This document shows positions 8,666 through 17,649 of a stretch of 55,167 nt of DNA, piece after piece. The translations under genes were made by a program, and so were the position numbers. Positions within the stretch are counted from its first letter, which is position 1. Each line of letters starts with the position of its first letter. The stretch is from contig JAJDVG010000015.1 of NCBI GenBank assembly GCA_022826245.1, positions 1 through 55,167 on the forward strand. The letters are read 5' to 3'. Under the pieces are notes generated by a model. It saw only the letters and a program-made list of their open reading frames with translations, did not search any database and had not been told where the DNA came from. The stretch is from Gammaproteobacteria bacterium. Lineage in GTDB: Bacteria; Pseudomonadota; Gammaproteobacteria; Steroidobacterales; Rariloculaceae.

Positions 8666-10402
8666 ATGTCGATGAGATCAGTTTTCGCGATTGCGGCCGG
8701 ATTCGTGCTCACGGCGACGGCTCCGGGCGTACTGCTCGCGCAGAGCGAGCCCTCGGACGAAAGTGACGCGATACCTTTCGCGCGGAGCGCGCCTTCGGAA
8801 ATCGTGCCGGGCGATCCGTCCGATCCCGGTGTGAGCTACGCGGACATCCTGCGCGGCTTCGACGATCAGTCGGGCTGGCTGACCTTCTCGGGAGACTACA
8901 GCGGCCGCCGCCACAGCCCGCTCACGCAGATCGACCGCGAGAACATCTACCGCCTGGCTCCGGCCTGGACGTTTCAGACCGGCACGCTGACACGCGGACG
9001 CGGCTTCGAAACCACGCCATTGCTCTACGACGGCGTGCTCTACGTGACGGGCTCGAACAATTTCGCCTGGGCGCTCGACGCGCGCACGGGCCGGCCGTTC
9101 TGGACCTATCAGCGCGACCTGCCCGACAACCTGACCTATGGCCGGAGCGCGCCGGTCAACCGCGGTTTCGGCATGTTGGGCAATCGCCTGTTCATGGTGA
9201 CGCTCGATGCGCATCTGCTCGCATTCGACCGGCGCACGGGCGACGTGCTCTGGGATGTCGTGCTCGCGGACTACGAGATCGGCCATGCCGCGACGCTAGC
9301 GCCGCTCGTCATCGACGACAAGGTCATCGTCGGCATCTCGGGCGGGGAATACCCGACCCGCGGCTTCATCGACGCCTACGATCCGGCGACGGGCGATCTC
9401 ATCTGGCGCTTCTACACGATTCCGGACTGGGGCGAGCCCGGCAGCGAGACCTGGCCGAACGAGGAAGCGGCGATGCAGGGCGGCGGCGCCACGTGGATGA
9501 CCGGCAGCTACGATCCCGAACTCGATCTGCTCTATTGGGGTACGGGCAACCCGAACCCGGATTTTTACGGCGCCTCGCGCCTCGGCGACAACCTGTACAC
9601 CGCCGCGATCGTCGCCCTCGAAGGCGCGACCGGCGAACTCAAGTGGCACTACCAGTTCACGCCGCACGACATCCACGACTGGGATTCCAATCACGTTCCC
9701 GTGCAGGCCCAACTCACGATCGACGGCGAGGAACGCAGGGTCGTCATGGTGGCCAACCGCAACGGCTTCTTCTACGTGCTCGACCGCACGGACGGCGAAC
9801 TGCTGTTGGCGGAACCCTACACCGACACGACCTGGGCTCGTGAAATCGGCGCCGACGGCCGTCCCATCGTGCTCAATAACGACGGCAGCGGCGGCTGCCT
9901 GCCCGACCAGTGGGGCGCCACGAACTTCATGCCCCCGACCTACGACCCGGCGCTCGGGCTCTTCTTCGTGAACGCGCGCGAGACCTGCTCGAGCTACGTG
10001 CCTTTCGAGCCCGAATACGTACGCGGCGAAGCGACGATGGGCGGAGTCGTGTGGACAGACCGCGATGCCGAATACGGTGCGCTTCGCGCGATCGATGTGA
10101 TGACCGGCGAGCGCCGCTGGGAGTTCCGCTACCCGTCAGCGACGATGGCCGGCGTCATGAGCACGGCCGCGGGCCTGGTCTTCGCCGGCGACCACCAGGG
10201 CAACTTCACGGCGTTCGACGGCGCCACCGGCGAGAACCTGTGGTACTACCCCACGGGTTCGCGGATCTGGGGCGCGGCCGCCATGACCTACATGCTCGAC
10301 GGCCGGCAGTACATCGTGATCCCGTCCGGGACGACGCTCGTCGCGTTCGCCTTGCCGAACTACGAATTCGCGAGCCCCGCCGGAGCGGTCATCGGCCGGT
10401 AG
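8666..10402 (+). CDS. PQQ-dependent alcohol dehydrogenase-type quinoprotein
   Basis: A 578-residue periplasmic eight-bladed propeller. ATG 8666 follows GAGGAG; an in-frame ATG is also at 8672. After the signal peptide comes a mature start near FDDQSGWLTFSGDYSGRR. Family landmarks are SAPVNRGFGM, LYWGTGNPNPDFYGASR, GDNLYTAAIVALEGATGE and HDIHDWDSNH, with propeller tryptophan-docking motifs such as GRPFWTYQ, GDLIWRFY, GERRWEF and GENLWYY. The vicinal Cys-Cys ring of methanol and ethanol dehydrogenases, normally just before the VNRG segment, is missing (RSAPVNRG here). PQQ binding therefore deviates from the classical type. It is co-transcribed with the diheme cytochrome upstream. The substrate is probably an alcohol; no PQQ synthesis genes are in the window. 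Confidence 0.85.
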   Translation: MSMRSVFAIAAGFVLTATAPGVLLAQSEPSDESDAIPFARSAPSEIVPGDPSDPGVSYADILRGFDDQSGWLTFSGDYSGRRHSPLTQIDRENIYRLAPAWTFQTGTLTRGRGFETTPLLYDGVLYVTGSNNFAWALDARTGRPFWTYQRDLPDNLTYGRSAPVNRGFGMLGNRLFMVTLDAHLLAFDRRTGDVLWDVVLADYEIGHAATLAPLVIDDKVIVGISGGEYPTRGFIDAYDPATGDLIWRFYTIPDWGEPGSETWPNEEAAMQGGGATWMTGSYDPELDLLYWGTGNPNPDFYGASRLGDNLYTAAIVALEGATGELKWHYQFTPHDIHDWDSNHVPVQAQLTIDGEERRVVMVANRNGFFYVLDRTDGELLLAEPYTDTTWAREIGADGRPIVLNNDGSGGCLPDQWGATNFMPPTYDPALGLFFVNARETCSSYVPFEPEYVRGEATMGGVVWTDRDAEYGALRAIDVMTGERRWEFRYPSATMAGVMSTAAGLVFAGDHQGNFTAFDGATGENLWYYPTGSRIWGAAAMTYMLDGRQYIVIPSGTTLVAFALPNYEFASPAGAVIGR

Positions 10403-10422
10403 GCGGCTCGGCCCGCATTCAC

Positions 10423-10914
10423 CTACCGACCGACGATACAGCCCCCGACATACATCTCCGGCCGCGAAGTAAACCCCGGCAGGATCGTCGGCGAATACTC
10501 GTGACGCGTGTGGATGGCCATGAATCGCCCGTCCTCGAGTTCCTGGGCGAGCACGGTCGTCAACCGCAGCGGCCCGGCGCCGAGCATCTGCATGAGGTGC
10601 AGGTAGCCCGACTGGTACCGCAGGACGATATACGACGAGCCGAACTGCCCCTCGGCCTCGGCCGTGCCTTCCTCGACGTCGATGTCGAAGAACGCGAGCT
10701 CGAACTCCGACGGGGTGACCTCCACGGTCGTCGCAGGATCGTCCCAGTCGCCCATGGCGAGCGTCGAGAACGTGCAGTCGAGCCGCGATGCGCCCTCGAG
10801 CCTGAGCATGAGCATGCGGGACTGCCCCTCCGCATCGTCGAGGGCGCCGACGATCAGCGTGCCGGCCAGAGCCAGGGGAAGCAGCAGGATGCGTCTGATG
10901 TTTGTTGTTTTCAT
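10423..10914 (-). CDS. Hypothetical exported protein
   Basis: A 163-residue protein with a signal peptide (MKTTNIRRILLLPLALAG). The mature domain is beta-rich (MLMLRLEGASRLDC, FELAFFDIDVEEGTAEAE, YIVLRYQSGYLHL) and has two cysteines, in LDCTF and VGGCIVG, that could form a disulfide. ATG 10914 has only a weak upstream GGAC. The gene is convergent with the quinoprotein dehydrogenase (20-base gap) and divergent from the FMN-domain gene at 11038. No family is recognised. The codon pattern and signal peptide support a real gene. Confidence 0.65.
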   Translation of the reverse strand: MKTTNIRRILLLPLALAGTLIVGALDDAEGQSRMLMLRLEGASRLDCTFSTLAMGDWDDPATTVEVTPSEFELAFFDIDVEEGTAEAEGQFGSSYIVLRYQSGYLHLMQMLGAGPLRLTTVLAQELEDGRFMAIHTRHEYSPTILPGFTSRPEMYVGGCIVGR

Positions 10915-11037
10915 GAGTCCGGTATTGTGCACGTTGATCGGCATTTGGCCAATCCACAGTGCCGCCCGGACGCGTCCGCGGCCGAAATTGACCGGGCTCA
11001 TTAAGCCCATGATAATCCACGGTCGGAGGAGGCCCCC

Positions 11038-11562
11038 GTGTTTCGAATCGTATTGCTCATGGCCGCGTTCGCCGTGCTTGGCGCGGGATCGGTCAATGGT
11101 CAGGATGGCGACGATGCGCTGCGCCGGCAGCTCGAGCAGCTCTTTCCCGGCGCCGTGGACTTTTCGACGAAGGAGGGCGACCCGCCGCACTACAAGGCCT
11201 ATGGGGCCGTGGGCTCCAGCGGCGAACCGGAGCTTCTGGGGCTCGCCTTCTGGACCACGGAACTCGATCCGCTCGAGCGCGGCTACGACGGGCCGATCAA
11301 GGTGCTCGTCGGCATGGATACCCGGGGCGTAATCACGCGCGTCTTCATAACCGAACACCGCGAACCGTACGGCTACTTCTCGATCGACCTGCCTTCGTTC
11401 GTCGCCCAGTTCGAGCACAAGAACATTCGTGACCGCTTCCGGGTCGGCGAGGACATCGACTCGATCTCGCGGGCGACCATCACCATCAGAAGCGCAAGCC
11501 GCGCCGTCAGGAACAGCTCGCGCCGCGCCGCCCGCGCCCACCTGGTTCCGCCGGAACAGTGA
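11038..11562 (+). CDS. Exported FMN-binding protein, NosR N-terminal domain-like
   Basis: A 174-residue exported protein. The GTG start at 11038 is preceded by a strong GGAGGAGG at 11025-11032. A short signal peptide (MFRIVLLMAAFAVLGAG) is followed by an RnfG/NqrC/NosR-type FMN-binding domain, ending in DSISRATITIRS. There Ser-Arg-Ala-Thr147 corresponds to the S(x)AT motif whose Thr carries covalently bound FMN in RnfG, NqrC and NosR. The next gene overlaps it (GTGA) and encodes the iron-sulfur membrane half, so together they equal a NosR split in two. It probably moves electrons across the inner membrane to periplasmic acceptors. No nosZ or other denitrification gene is in the window. Confidence 0.75.
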   Translation: MFRIVLLMAAFAVLGAGSVNGQDGDDALRRQLEQLFPGAVDFSTKEGDPPHYKAYGAVGSSGEPELLGLAFWTTELDPLERGYDGPIKVLVGMDTRGVITRVFITEHREPYGYFSIDLPSFVAQFEHKNIRDRFRVGEDIDSISRATITIRSASRAVRNSSRRAARAHLVPPEQ

Positions 11563-12626
11563 TCGTCGACTGTCGTGCCGCCAGCCGCTTGCGCAGGGTC
11601 GCCGCCTTCGGCTGGACCGCTGTCCGTTTCGGCCGCGCCGCTACCCGCTTCACCCGGGCAGCCGCCGGCTTCGTCTGGACTGCCTTCCCTACGCTCGCCC
11701 TCGTGGCAGCCCCGGTCGGCGCCCTGCGTGCGCAGGGCGAAGCCGCGGACGACGGCTGGAACTTCGACGATTTCGAGGAGGTCGAACCGACGCTCTTCGA
11801 GTTGTTCGGCGATCAGGCGCTCGACATCGGCCTGTTCGCGGCGTTCGCGACGCTCGCGATGGTCAGCTTCCTGCGCAAGAGCATCCCGCTCAAATACGTG
11901 ACGCTCGTGGTCTCGGTGGCCTACATGGGCTTCTACAAGAGCCAGCTCCTGTCGGTCGTCAACATTTTCAGTACGCTGACCGGCAATCTGCCCATTTTTT
12001 CCTACAACATGGCCTGGTACGCGTTTGCCGTGTTCACCGTGGTCACGCTCGTGCTCTGGGGCCGGGTCTACTGCGGCAGGGTCTGCGCTTTCGGCGCGCT
12101 GACCCAGCTCATCGATGCCGTCGTGCCGTCGAGATGGCAAATCGAAATCCCCGAGAAGCTCGAGCACCGGGCGGGCTACATCAAGTACGCGATCCTCTTC
12201 GCCGCGGTCGGCTACTATCTCGTCACGCGCGAGATCCAGTTCTACCGCTATATCGAGCCGTTCTGGATGTTCACGCTCGACGCGTCGACCCTGCTCTGGG
12301 TCATGCTCGGCGCCCTGCTCGTCGTGAGCGTCTTCGTGCGCAATTTCTACTGCCGCTTCCTGTGTCCGCTCGGCGCCGCGCTCGGGCTCGTGTCGACGTT
12401 GACGGTGTTCCGCATCAAGCGTTGGTCGGAGTGCAGCCAGTGCGCGCTCTGCGAGAAGACGTGCGAGTGGGGGGCCATTCGCGAACGCAAGATCATCATG
12501 GCCGAGTGCGTGCGCTGTGACGAGTGCGAGATTCTCTATGCCGACCAGCAGGCCTGTCCGCACTGGCTGCTCGAAGCCAAGCGCAAGGCGAGACTCAAGG
12601 CGCTGAGCGCCGAAGCGCAGGGATAG
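11559..12626 (+). CDS. NosR/NapH-like membrane 4Fe-4S protein
   Basis: A 355-residue membrane iron-sulfur protein. The GTG start at 11559 overlaps the TGA of the FMN gene by four bases (GTGA), indicating translational coupling. An N-terminal hydrophobic leader is followed by about five membrane segments (residues 95-265). These carry two CxxxC motifs at the membrane face, YCGRVCAFG (C172, C176) and YCRFLCPLG (C265, C269). A C-terminal ferredoxin-like part has CxxCxxCxxxC at 292-302 and a second cluster C317, C320, C323 and C334. This arrangement is that of the C-terminal two thirds of NosR. It likely relays electrons from quinol to the periplasmic FMN protein. The partner enzyme is not identified; the nearby quinoprotein-cytochrome pair is suggestive only. 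Confidence 0.8.
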   Translation: MIVDCRAASRLRRVAAFGWTAVRFGRAATRFTRAAAGFVWTAFPTLALVAAPVGALRAQGEAADDGWNFDDFEEVEPTLFELFGDQALDIGLFAAFATLAMVSFLRKSIPLKYVTLVVSVAYMGFYKSQLLSVVNIFSTLTGNLPIFSYNMAWYAFAVFTVVTLVLWGRVYCGRVCAFGALTQLIDAVVPSRWQIEIPEKLEHRAGYIKYAILFAAVGYYLVTREIQFYRYIEPFWMFTLDASTLLWVMLGALLVVSVFVRNFYCRFLCPLGAALGLVSTLTVFRIKRWSECSQCALCEKTCEWGAIRERKIIMAECVRCDECEILYADQQACPHWLLEAKRKARLKALSAEAQG

Positions 12627-12664
12627 GCGCCGGGAAGCAGCCCGCCGCGCGCCGAGAGCCCGGT

Positions 12665-12682
12665 CCGGCCGTTTGCAGCCGG
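12665..12682. terminator. Possible hairpin between convergent genes
   Basis: CCGGC at 12665-12669 and GCCGG at 12678-12682 can form a GC stem with an 8-base loop in the 60-base gap between the NosR-like gene and serA, which converge here. There is no T-tract on either strand, so this is a weak terminator candidate placed mostly by position. Confidence 0.25.
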
Positions 12683-12686
12683 CCGC

Positions 12687-14261
12687 TCAGAACCTCAGCA
12701 CCTTCGCGTAACGCACATGCGGCAGGCTGCGGATCTCGCTGATGATCTCGTGCGGCGGGAGCTCGTCGACGCCGACGATGGCAACGGCCTGCTTGCGCGC
12801 GCGCTTGCGGCCGAGGTGCAGGGTGCCGATATTGATGTCGGCCTCGCCGAGTATCGTTCCGAGCGCCCCGATGAATCCGGGCACATCCGCGTTGTAGGTG
12901 AAGAGCGTCACCGGCGCGAACTCGGCCTCGAGCGCAATGCCCCTGACCTCGACGATTTTCGGCGTGCCCGCGAGCACGGCGCCGGCGGGTCGGCGCCAGG
13001 CCTTGCCTGTGAGTACCCTGACCCGGATCAGGCTCTCGTAAATCGGCGAAGTCTCGGTCTTGGAGACGACCAGCGGGATGCCGCGTTCCTTGAGGATCGC
13101 CGGCGCCGAGACCATGTTGACGTCCTGCAATATCGACCTCAGCACCCCGGTAATGGCCGCCGCCTCGATCGGCTTGGTATTGAGCTCCGTCACCTGGCCT
13201 TCGAACTCGAGCTCGATGGCAGAGACGCCGTCATCGGCGGTCTGGCCCGCGAAGCTGCCGAGCTTCTCGGCGAGTTCGACGAAGGGCTGCAGGCGCGGCG
13301 CCTCCTCAGCGGAGATCGACGGCATGTTGAGGGCGTTCGTGATCGAGCCCGTGAGCAGGTAGTCGCTCATCTGCTCGGCGATCTGGCGGGCCACGTTTTC
13401 CTGTGCTTCGGCGGTCGATGAGCCCATGTGCGGCGTGGCGATGAAGTTCGGTGCATCGAACAGCACGTTGTCCGCCGCCGGTTCTTCGCTGAAGACGTCG
13501 CAGGCCGCCGCGGCGGCATGGCCGCTTTCGAGCAGCTCGCGCAACGCCGTCTCGTCCATGAGCCCGCCGCGCGCGACGTTGACGACGACGACGCCGGATT
13601 TGGTTTTGGCGAGATTCGCGGCCGAGAGGATATTGCGCGTCTGGTCGTTCAACGGCGCGTGCAGCGAAATCACGTCCGAACGCTTGAGCAGCGCGTCGAG
13701 CTCGACTTTCTCCACGCCGAGCGCCACGGCCCGCTCCGGCGTGATGAACGGGTCGTAGACGATGACCTTCATGTTGAGGCCGCGCGCCCGGTCGGCGACG
13801 ATCGAGCCGATGGTGCCGCAGCCGATGAGGCCGAGCGTCTTGCCGTAAAGCTCCACGCCCAGGAAGCGGTTCTTTTCCCATTTGCCGGCCTGGGTCGAGA
13901 CATCCGCGGCGGGAATCTGGCGCGCCGCTGCGAACATCATCGCGATCGTGTGTTCCGCCGTCGTAATCGAGTTCCCGAAAGGCGTGTTCATGATCACGAT
14001 GCCCTTCTTCGTCGCCGCCGCGAGATCGATGTTGTCGATGCCGATGCCCGCGCGGCCGATCACCTTGAGATTCGCGGCCGCCTCGATGACGTCGGCGGAA
14101 ACCGTCGTCGCCGAGCGGACCGCGAGCCCGTCGAAGCCGTCAATGATCTCGATCAGTTCGTCGTGTTCGAGCCCGGGCCTGAAATCGGCCTCGATGCCGC
14201 GCGCCTTGAAGAGCTCGATCGCCGTTGGGGAAAGTTTGTCGCTGATCAGGACTTTGGGCAT
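12687..14261 (-). CDS. serA: D-3-phosphoglycerate dehydrogenase
   Basis: A 524-residue cytosolic enzyme oxidising 3-phosphoglycerate to 3-phosphohydroxypyruvate with NAD+, the first step of serine synthesis. It has the long (type I) layout: catalytic and nucleotide-binding domains (1-310) with GLIGCGTIG for NAD+, active-site Arg in NVARGGLMDE, Glu in DVFSEEP and His in ATPHMGSSTAE. An intervening domain with ELEFEGQV follows, then a C-terminal ACT domain (NADVPGFIGALGTILGEAD, then NIGTLHLGR) that senses serine in some homologues. ATG 14261 is chosen over an in-frame TTG six bases upstream. No strong Shine-Dalgarno is seen. It stands alone, divergent from the DUF1800 gene. Confidence 0.95.
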   Translation of the reverse strand: MPKVLISDKLSPTAIELFKARGIEADFRPGLEHDELIEIIDGFDGLAVRSATTVSADVIEAAANLKVIGRAGIGIDNIDLAAATKKGIVIMNTPFGNSITTAEHTIAMMFAAARQIPAADVSTQAGKWEKNRFLGVELYGKTLGLIGCGTIGSIVADRARGLNMKVIVYDPFITPERAVALGVEKVELDALLKRSDVISLHAPLNDQTRNILSAANLAKTKSGVVVVNVARGGLMDETALRELLESGHAAAAACDVFSEEPAADNVLFDAPNFIATPHMGSSTAEAQENVARQIAEQMSDYLLTGSITNALNMPSISAEEAPRLQPFVELAEKLGSFAGQTADDGVSAIELEFEGQVTELNTKPIEAAAITGVLRSILQDVNMVSAPAILKERGIPLVVSKTETSPIYESLIRVRVLTGKAWRRPAGAVLAGTPKIVEVRGIALEAEFAPVTLFTYNADVPGFIGALGTILGEADINIGTLHLGRKRARKQAVAIVGVDELPPHEIISEIRSLPHVRYAKVLRF

Positions 14262-14407
14262 GGTCAACCGGCGTTGCTTTGGCTCGATCGGCGCTTGCCG
14301 GAACCGAAGCGTCGTGCGCGAAAGATGTGGCGGGCTCGGCAGCGCATTTTATACTATCGGCTCAGGCTTCGAGCGTAGAGCGGCAGCGATGAACGGGGAG
14401 CTTTCGC

Positions 14408-16237
14408 ATGACTGAACGAAAACGCCTGCTTGCCGTGCAAGCCGCGGCCGTGTTGGCCGTAGGGCTGACCGGCGGTGTTACGCACGGCCAGACTCCCGAT
14501 CGGGCCGCCTGGCAGGGCGATCTCGCGGCGATCGACGCGGCCGACTGGAATTACGAGTTCGCCGCGCATCTGCTCGAACGCGCCGGGTTCGGCGGCACTC
14601 CGGCCGAGATCGAGGAACTTGCAAGGCTCACGCCGTCCGAAGCCGTTCGGCGGCTCGTTCATTTCGATGGCGTTGACGCCGCAGACCTCCCGCCGTTCGA
14701 GCATTCCGACATTCACGATCCCGGGCTCGAGCCGTTTCCGCCGAGCCGGCCGGCCGTGACTGCGCTTGCGAAGGAGACCGGCGAAGCGCTCGGCATCAAG
14801 GTCAAACCGAGCGGCAACCGGCGGCTGCAGCCTGTCGTCAACAAGTTCTTCTACTGGCTCCGGGCGAGCCTGCTCGAGACGCAGCGCGTCGCCTACTGGT
14901 GGGCGGGCCGCATGGTCGGCAGTCCGCGGCCGCTCGAGGAGAAGATGGCGCTGTTCTGGCACGGTCACTTCGCCGTCGGCGAGAACAAGGTGCGCGACTA
15001 CCGCAAGCACCTGGGCCAGCTAGAACTCTACCAGCGCGACGGGCTCGGCAGCTTCCGCGATCTCATGGTCTCGATCGCTCGGGATCCCGGCATGCTGTCG
15101 TTCCTCGACGCGGGCGTGAACGTCAAGGGCGCTCCGAACGAGAACTTCGCGCGCGAGATCATGGAACTGTTCACGATGGGCGCCGGCAACTACAGCGAGC
15201 GCGACATCCGCGAAGCCGCGCGCGCCTTCACGGGCTGGAACTACGAAGACCTTCGGTTCGTCGTCAACGAAGCGCAGCACGACGACGGCGAGAAGACCTT
15301 CCTCGGCAAGACCGGCCGTTTCGACGGCGTCGAAGTGATCGACATCATCATGGAGCAGCCGGTCACGGCCGAGTTCATCGCCGGCAAGATCTATCGCTTT
15401 TTTGCCCGCCAGGAGCTCTCGCCGGAGCTTCAGGCTGAACTCGGCGCCGTGTTCCGCGACGGTGGCTACGAGGTTCGGCCCCTGCTCGAGACGATCTTCC
15501 TGTCGCGCGACTTCTACGCGCCGGAGACGGTCGGCGCGCAGATCAAGAGCCCCGTGCAGCTCGTGGTGTCGACCTACCGCAAGCTCGGGCTGGCCGGCGC
15601 GCCCGGAATTCCGGACTTCAACTCCGCCACGAGCGCGCTCGGCCAGCGCCTGTTCTTCCCGCCGACCGTCGCCGGCTGGGCTCACGGGCGAAGCTGGATC
15701 ACGCCGGGCCTGCTGCTCGAGCGCGGCAACTTCGCGCGCGACGTGCTCTTTCCGGACATCAACTTCCGGGCGCCCGACCGGGTCAACGGCAGCGGAGAGA
15801 TCCAGCGGGTCGCGCGCAACATCCGCGACGGGCTCGACATCACCTTGGCGACGATGCCCGATGCCGACACGGCCGTCATCGCCGAGTCGAACATGCTCGC
15901 GGACCGGGACGAGGACTTCAACACGCGCTATGGCAGCTTCCGCGGCTGGCAGATGGCGATCGACCGGGTCAAAGCGACTCCACGCGATACCGCGAACGTC
16001 GACCTGAGCCGGATCGTGATCGATGCGCAACTCAGCAACACGACCGAGGTCATCGACCATTTCATCCACCGCTTCATGCGCGTGGCGCCGGGCGACGATG
16101 TGCGCCTGATGCTCGTTGCGTTTCTCGACGAGCAACTCGGCACTTCGGATATCGCGACGGCCGAGACCTACATGGAAGACGCGCTGCGGCTCGTGCTGCA
16201 CCTGCTCATGAGTCAGCCCGAGTATCAGCTGGCGTGA
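14408..16237 (+). CDS. DUF1800 family exported protein
   Basis: A 609-residue protein with a signal peptide (RLLAVQAAAVLAVGLTGGV) and the full DUF1800 pattern: AAHLLERAGFGGTPAEIEEL, then LLETQRVAYWWAGRM, EKMALFWHGHFAVG, NENFAREIMELFTMG, EAARAFTGWNY and SPVQLVVSTYRKLGL. ATG 14408 follows GGGGAG with 8-base spacing. A TATACT box at 14350-14355 may be its -10 element. The following gene (29-base gap) encodes a DUF1501 protein, the usual partner. Such pairs occur widely in Proteobacteria, Planctomycetes and Acidobacteria and are exported; their substrate is not known. Confidence 0.9.
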   Translation: MTERKRLLAVQAAAVLAVGLTGGVTHGQTPDRAAWQGDLAAIDAADWNYEFAAHLLERAGFGGTPAEIEELARLTPSEAVRRLVHFDGVDAADLPPFEHSDIHDPGLEPFPPSRPAVTALAKETGEALGIKVKPSGNRRLQPVVNKFFYWLRASLLETQRVAYWWAGRMVGSPRPLEEKMALFWHGHFAVGENKVRDYRKHLGQLELYQRDGLGSFRDLMVSIARDPGMLSFLDAGVNVKGAPNENFAREIMELFTMGAGNYSERDIREAARAFTGWNYEDLRFVVNEAQHDDGEKTFLGKTGRFDGVEVIDIIMEQPVTAEFIAGKIYRFFARQELSPELQAELGAVFRDGGYEVRPLLETIFLSRDFYAPETVGAQIKSPVQLVVSTYRKLGLAGAPGIPDFNSATSALGQRLFFPPTVAGWAHGRSWITPGLLLERGNFARDVLFPDINFRAPDRVNGSGEIQRVARNIRDGLDITLATMPDADTAVIAESNMLADRDEDFNTRYGSFRGWQMAIDRVKATPRDTANVDLSRIVIDAQLSNTTEVIDHFIHRFMRVAPGDDVRLMLVAFLDEQLGTSDIATAETYMEDALRLVLHLLMSQPEYQLA

Positions 16238-16266
16238 GCGCGACGAGATCAGAGAGGTAAACAGGC

Positions 16267-17502
16267 ATGAAACGCGATCGTCTGAGCTTGACCGACCGCA
16301 GGACCGTTCTCAGGGCAGGCCTGTGCGGACTCGGCGTCGGCGCCGCCCTGCGCACACCGCCGCTTTTCGCGCAGGCGGCTTCGAGGCTCGCGGCCGAGGC
16401 CGCAGCCGACGGCAGGATTCTCGTCGTGCTCGAACTCTCCGGCGGCAACGACGGGCTCAACACGCTCGTGCCCTACGGCGACGACGCCTACTACCGGCAC
16501 CGGCCGTCGATCGGTATCCCGAAGGAGGAACTGCTGCCCATCGACGATCACTTCGGCTTCAGCGGCGGCATGGTCGGGTTCGAAAGGCTGTTCAAGGACG
16601 GCAAACTCGCGGTCGTGCATGGCTGCGGCTACGACAATCCGTCGTTCTCGCACTTCACGTCGATGTCCTACTGGCACACGGCGGCGCCGAACAGCGGCGA
16701 ACCGTATGGCTGGGTCGGCCGCACGGCCGACGCGATGGCTCCCGATGCGCCGCCGAATTTCCTCGTCAACATCGGCGCGCGGCAGTCGCTGGCCGTGCGC
16801 AGCGCCCGGCACGTCCCCGTCGTCTTCGACGACCCGAACAGGTTCTCGCGCGATGCGTTCTTCGAACAGCGCGAGGTGCTCGATTCCACGGCGCACACAG
16901 GGGCGATCGACAATCCGTCACGCCGCTTCCTGCATGCCATCGCGCGAAGCGCGAAGGATGCGTCGTCACTCGTGCGCGAAGCCTGGGCGAATTACCGCTC
17001 GCCCGTCGATTACGGCGTCACGGGTCTGGATCTGCCGAAAGTCGTGTCGCTCATCGAGGCGGGCATGCCGACCCGTCTCTACTACACGTCCTATCGCAAC
17101 AACGCGTTCGACACCCATGTCTTTCAGGGCAACGTGCACCGCCGCCTGCTGACCTACACCTCAGACGCGGTTTCGGCGTTCCTCAGGGATCTCGAACGCA
17201 TCGGCCGGGCCGACGACGTCATCGTGATGATCTTCTCGGAGTTTGGCCGGCGCGTTCCCGAGAACGTGAGCCTCGGCACGGACCACGGCACGGCGAACCT
17301 CATGTTCGTGGCCGGCAACGGCGTGCGCGGCGGGCACTACGGCGAGATTCCGAGCCTGACCGAGCTCGACGACGGCGACAACCTCGTCCACACGTCGGAT
17401 TTCCGCCGGGTCTACGCGACCGTGGTCGGCGGCTGGCTCGGTTACGCCGGCACGGACGAGCTGCTCAAGGGCGACTTCAAACCGTTCGACATGTTTGTCT
17501 GA
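16267..17502 (+). CDS. DUF1501 family exported protein, Tat-like signal
   Basis: A 411-residue protein of the sulfatase/alkaline-phosphatase-like DUF1501 group. The N-terminus has a twin-arginine stretch (TDRRTVLRAG, residues 10-19) before a hydrophobic region and cleavage near PLFAQA, so export through the Tat system is likely. Core motifs are LVVLELSGGNDGLNTLVPY, HGCGYDNPSFSHFTSM, GWVGRTAD, RLYYTSYRNNAFDTH, VIVMIFSEFGRRVPEN and GTDHGTANLMFVAG. The His and Asp residues would be metal ligands by analogy with the phosphatase fold. ATG 16267 follows AGAGAGG. It is the second gene of a pair with DUF1800; the two are presumed to act together outside the cytoplasm. Confidence 0.9.
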   Translation: MKRDRLSLTDRRTVLRAGLCGLGVGAALRTPPLFAQAASRLAAEAAADGRILVVLELSGGNDGLNTLVPYGDDAYYRHRPSIGIPKEELLPIDDHFGFSGGMVGFERLFKDGKLAVVHGCGYDNPSFSHFTSMSYWHTAAPNSGEPYGWVGRTADAMAPDAPPNFLVNIGARQSLAVRSARHVPVVFDDPNRFSRDAFFEQREVLDSTAHTGAIDNPSRRFLHAIARSAKDASSLVREAWANYRSPVDYGVTGLDLPKVVSLIEAGMPTRLYYTSYRNNAFDTHVFQGNVHRRLLTYTSDAVSAFLRDLERIGRADDVIVMIFSEFGRRVPENVSLGTDHGTANLMFVAGNGVRGGHYGEIPSLTELDDGDNLVHTSDFRRVYATVVGGWLGYAGTDELLKGDFKPFDMFV

Positions 17503-17649
17503 GCCATCCACTGAATCGGGCGTCCCGTTGCGCACCCGCGCCGGCCGGCTGCAAGCGACTTGTGGGATATTCGGTGGTACTGCCCGGAAAGCAACGGCTT
17601 ACAGCGGCCGGCCCGCAGGCAGCCGTCAGCGACGAAACTGCCGGACAGC

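Noticed and set aside
17535..17625. GCCGGCCGG-type inverted pairs between the DUF1501 and sugar dehydrogenase genes
   Set aside because: Arms are imperfect and 60 bases apart in very GC-rich DNA; no T-tract, so not called as a terminator.
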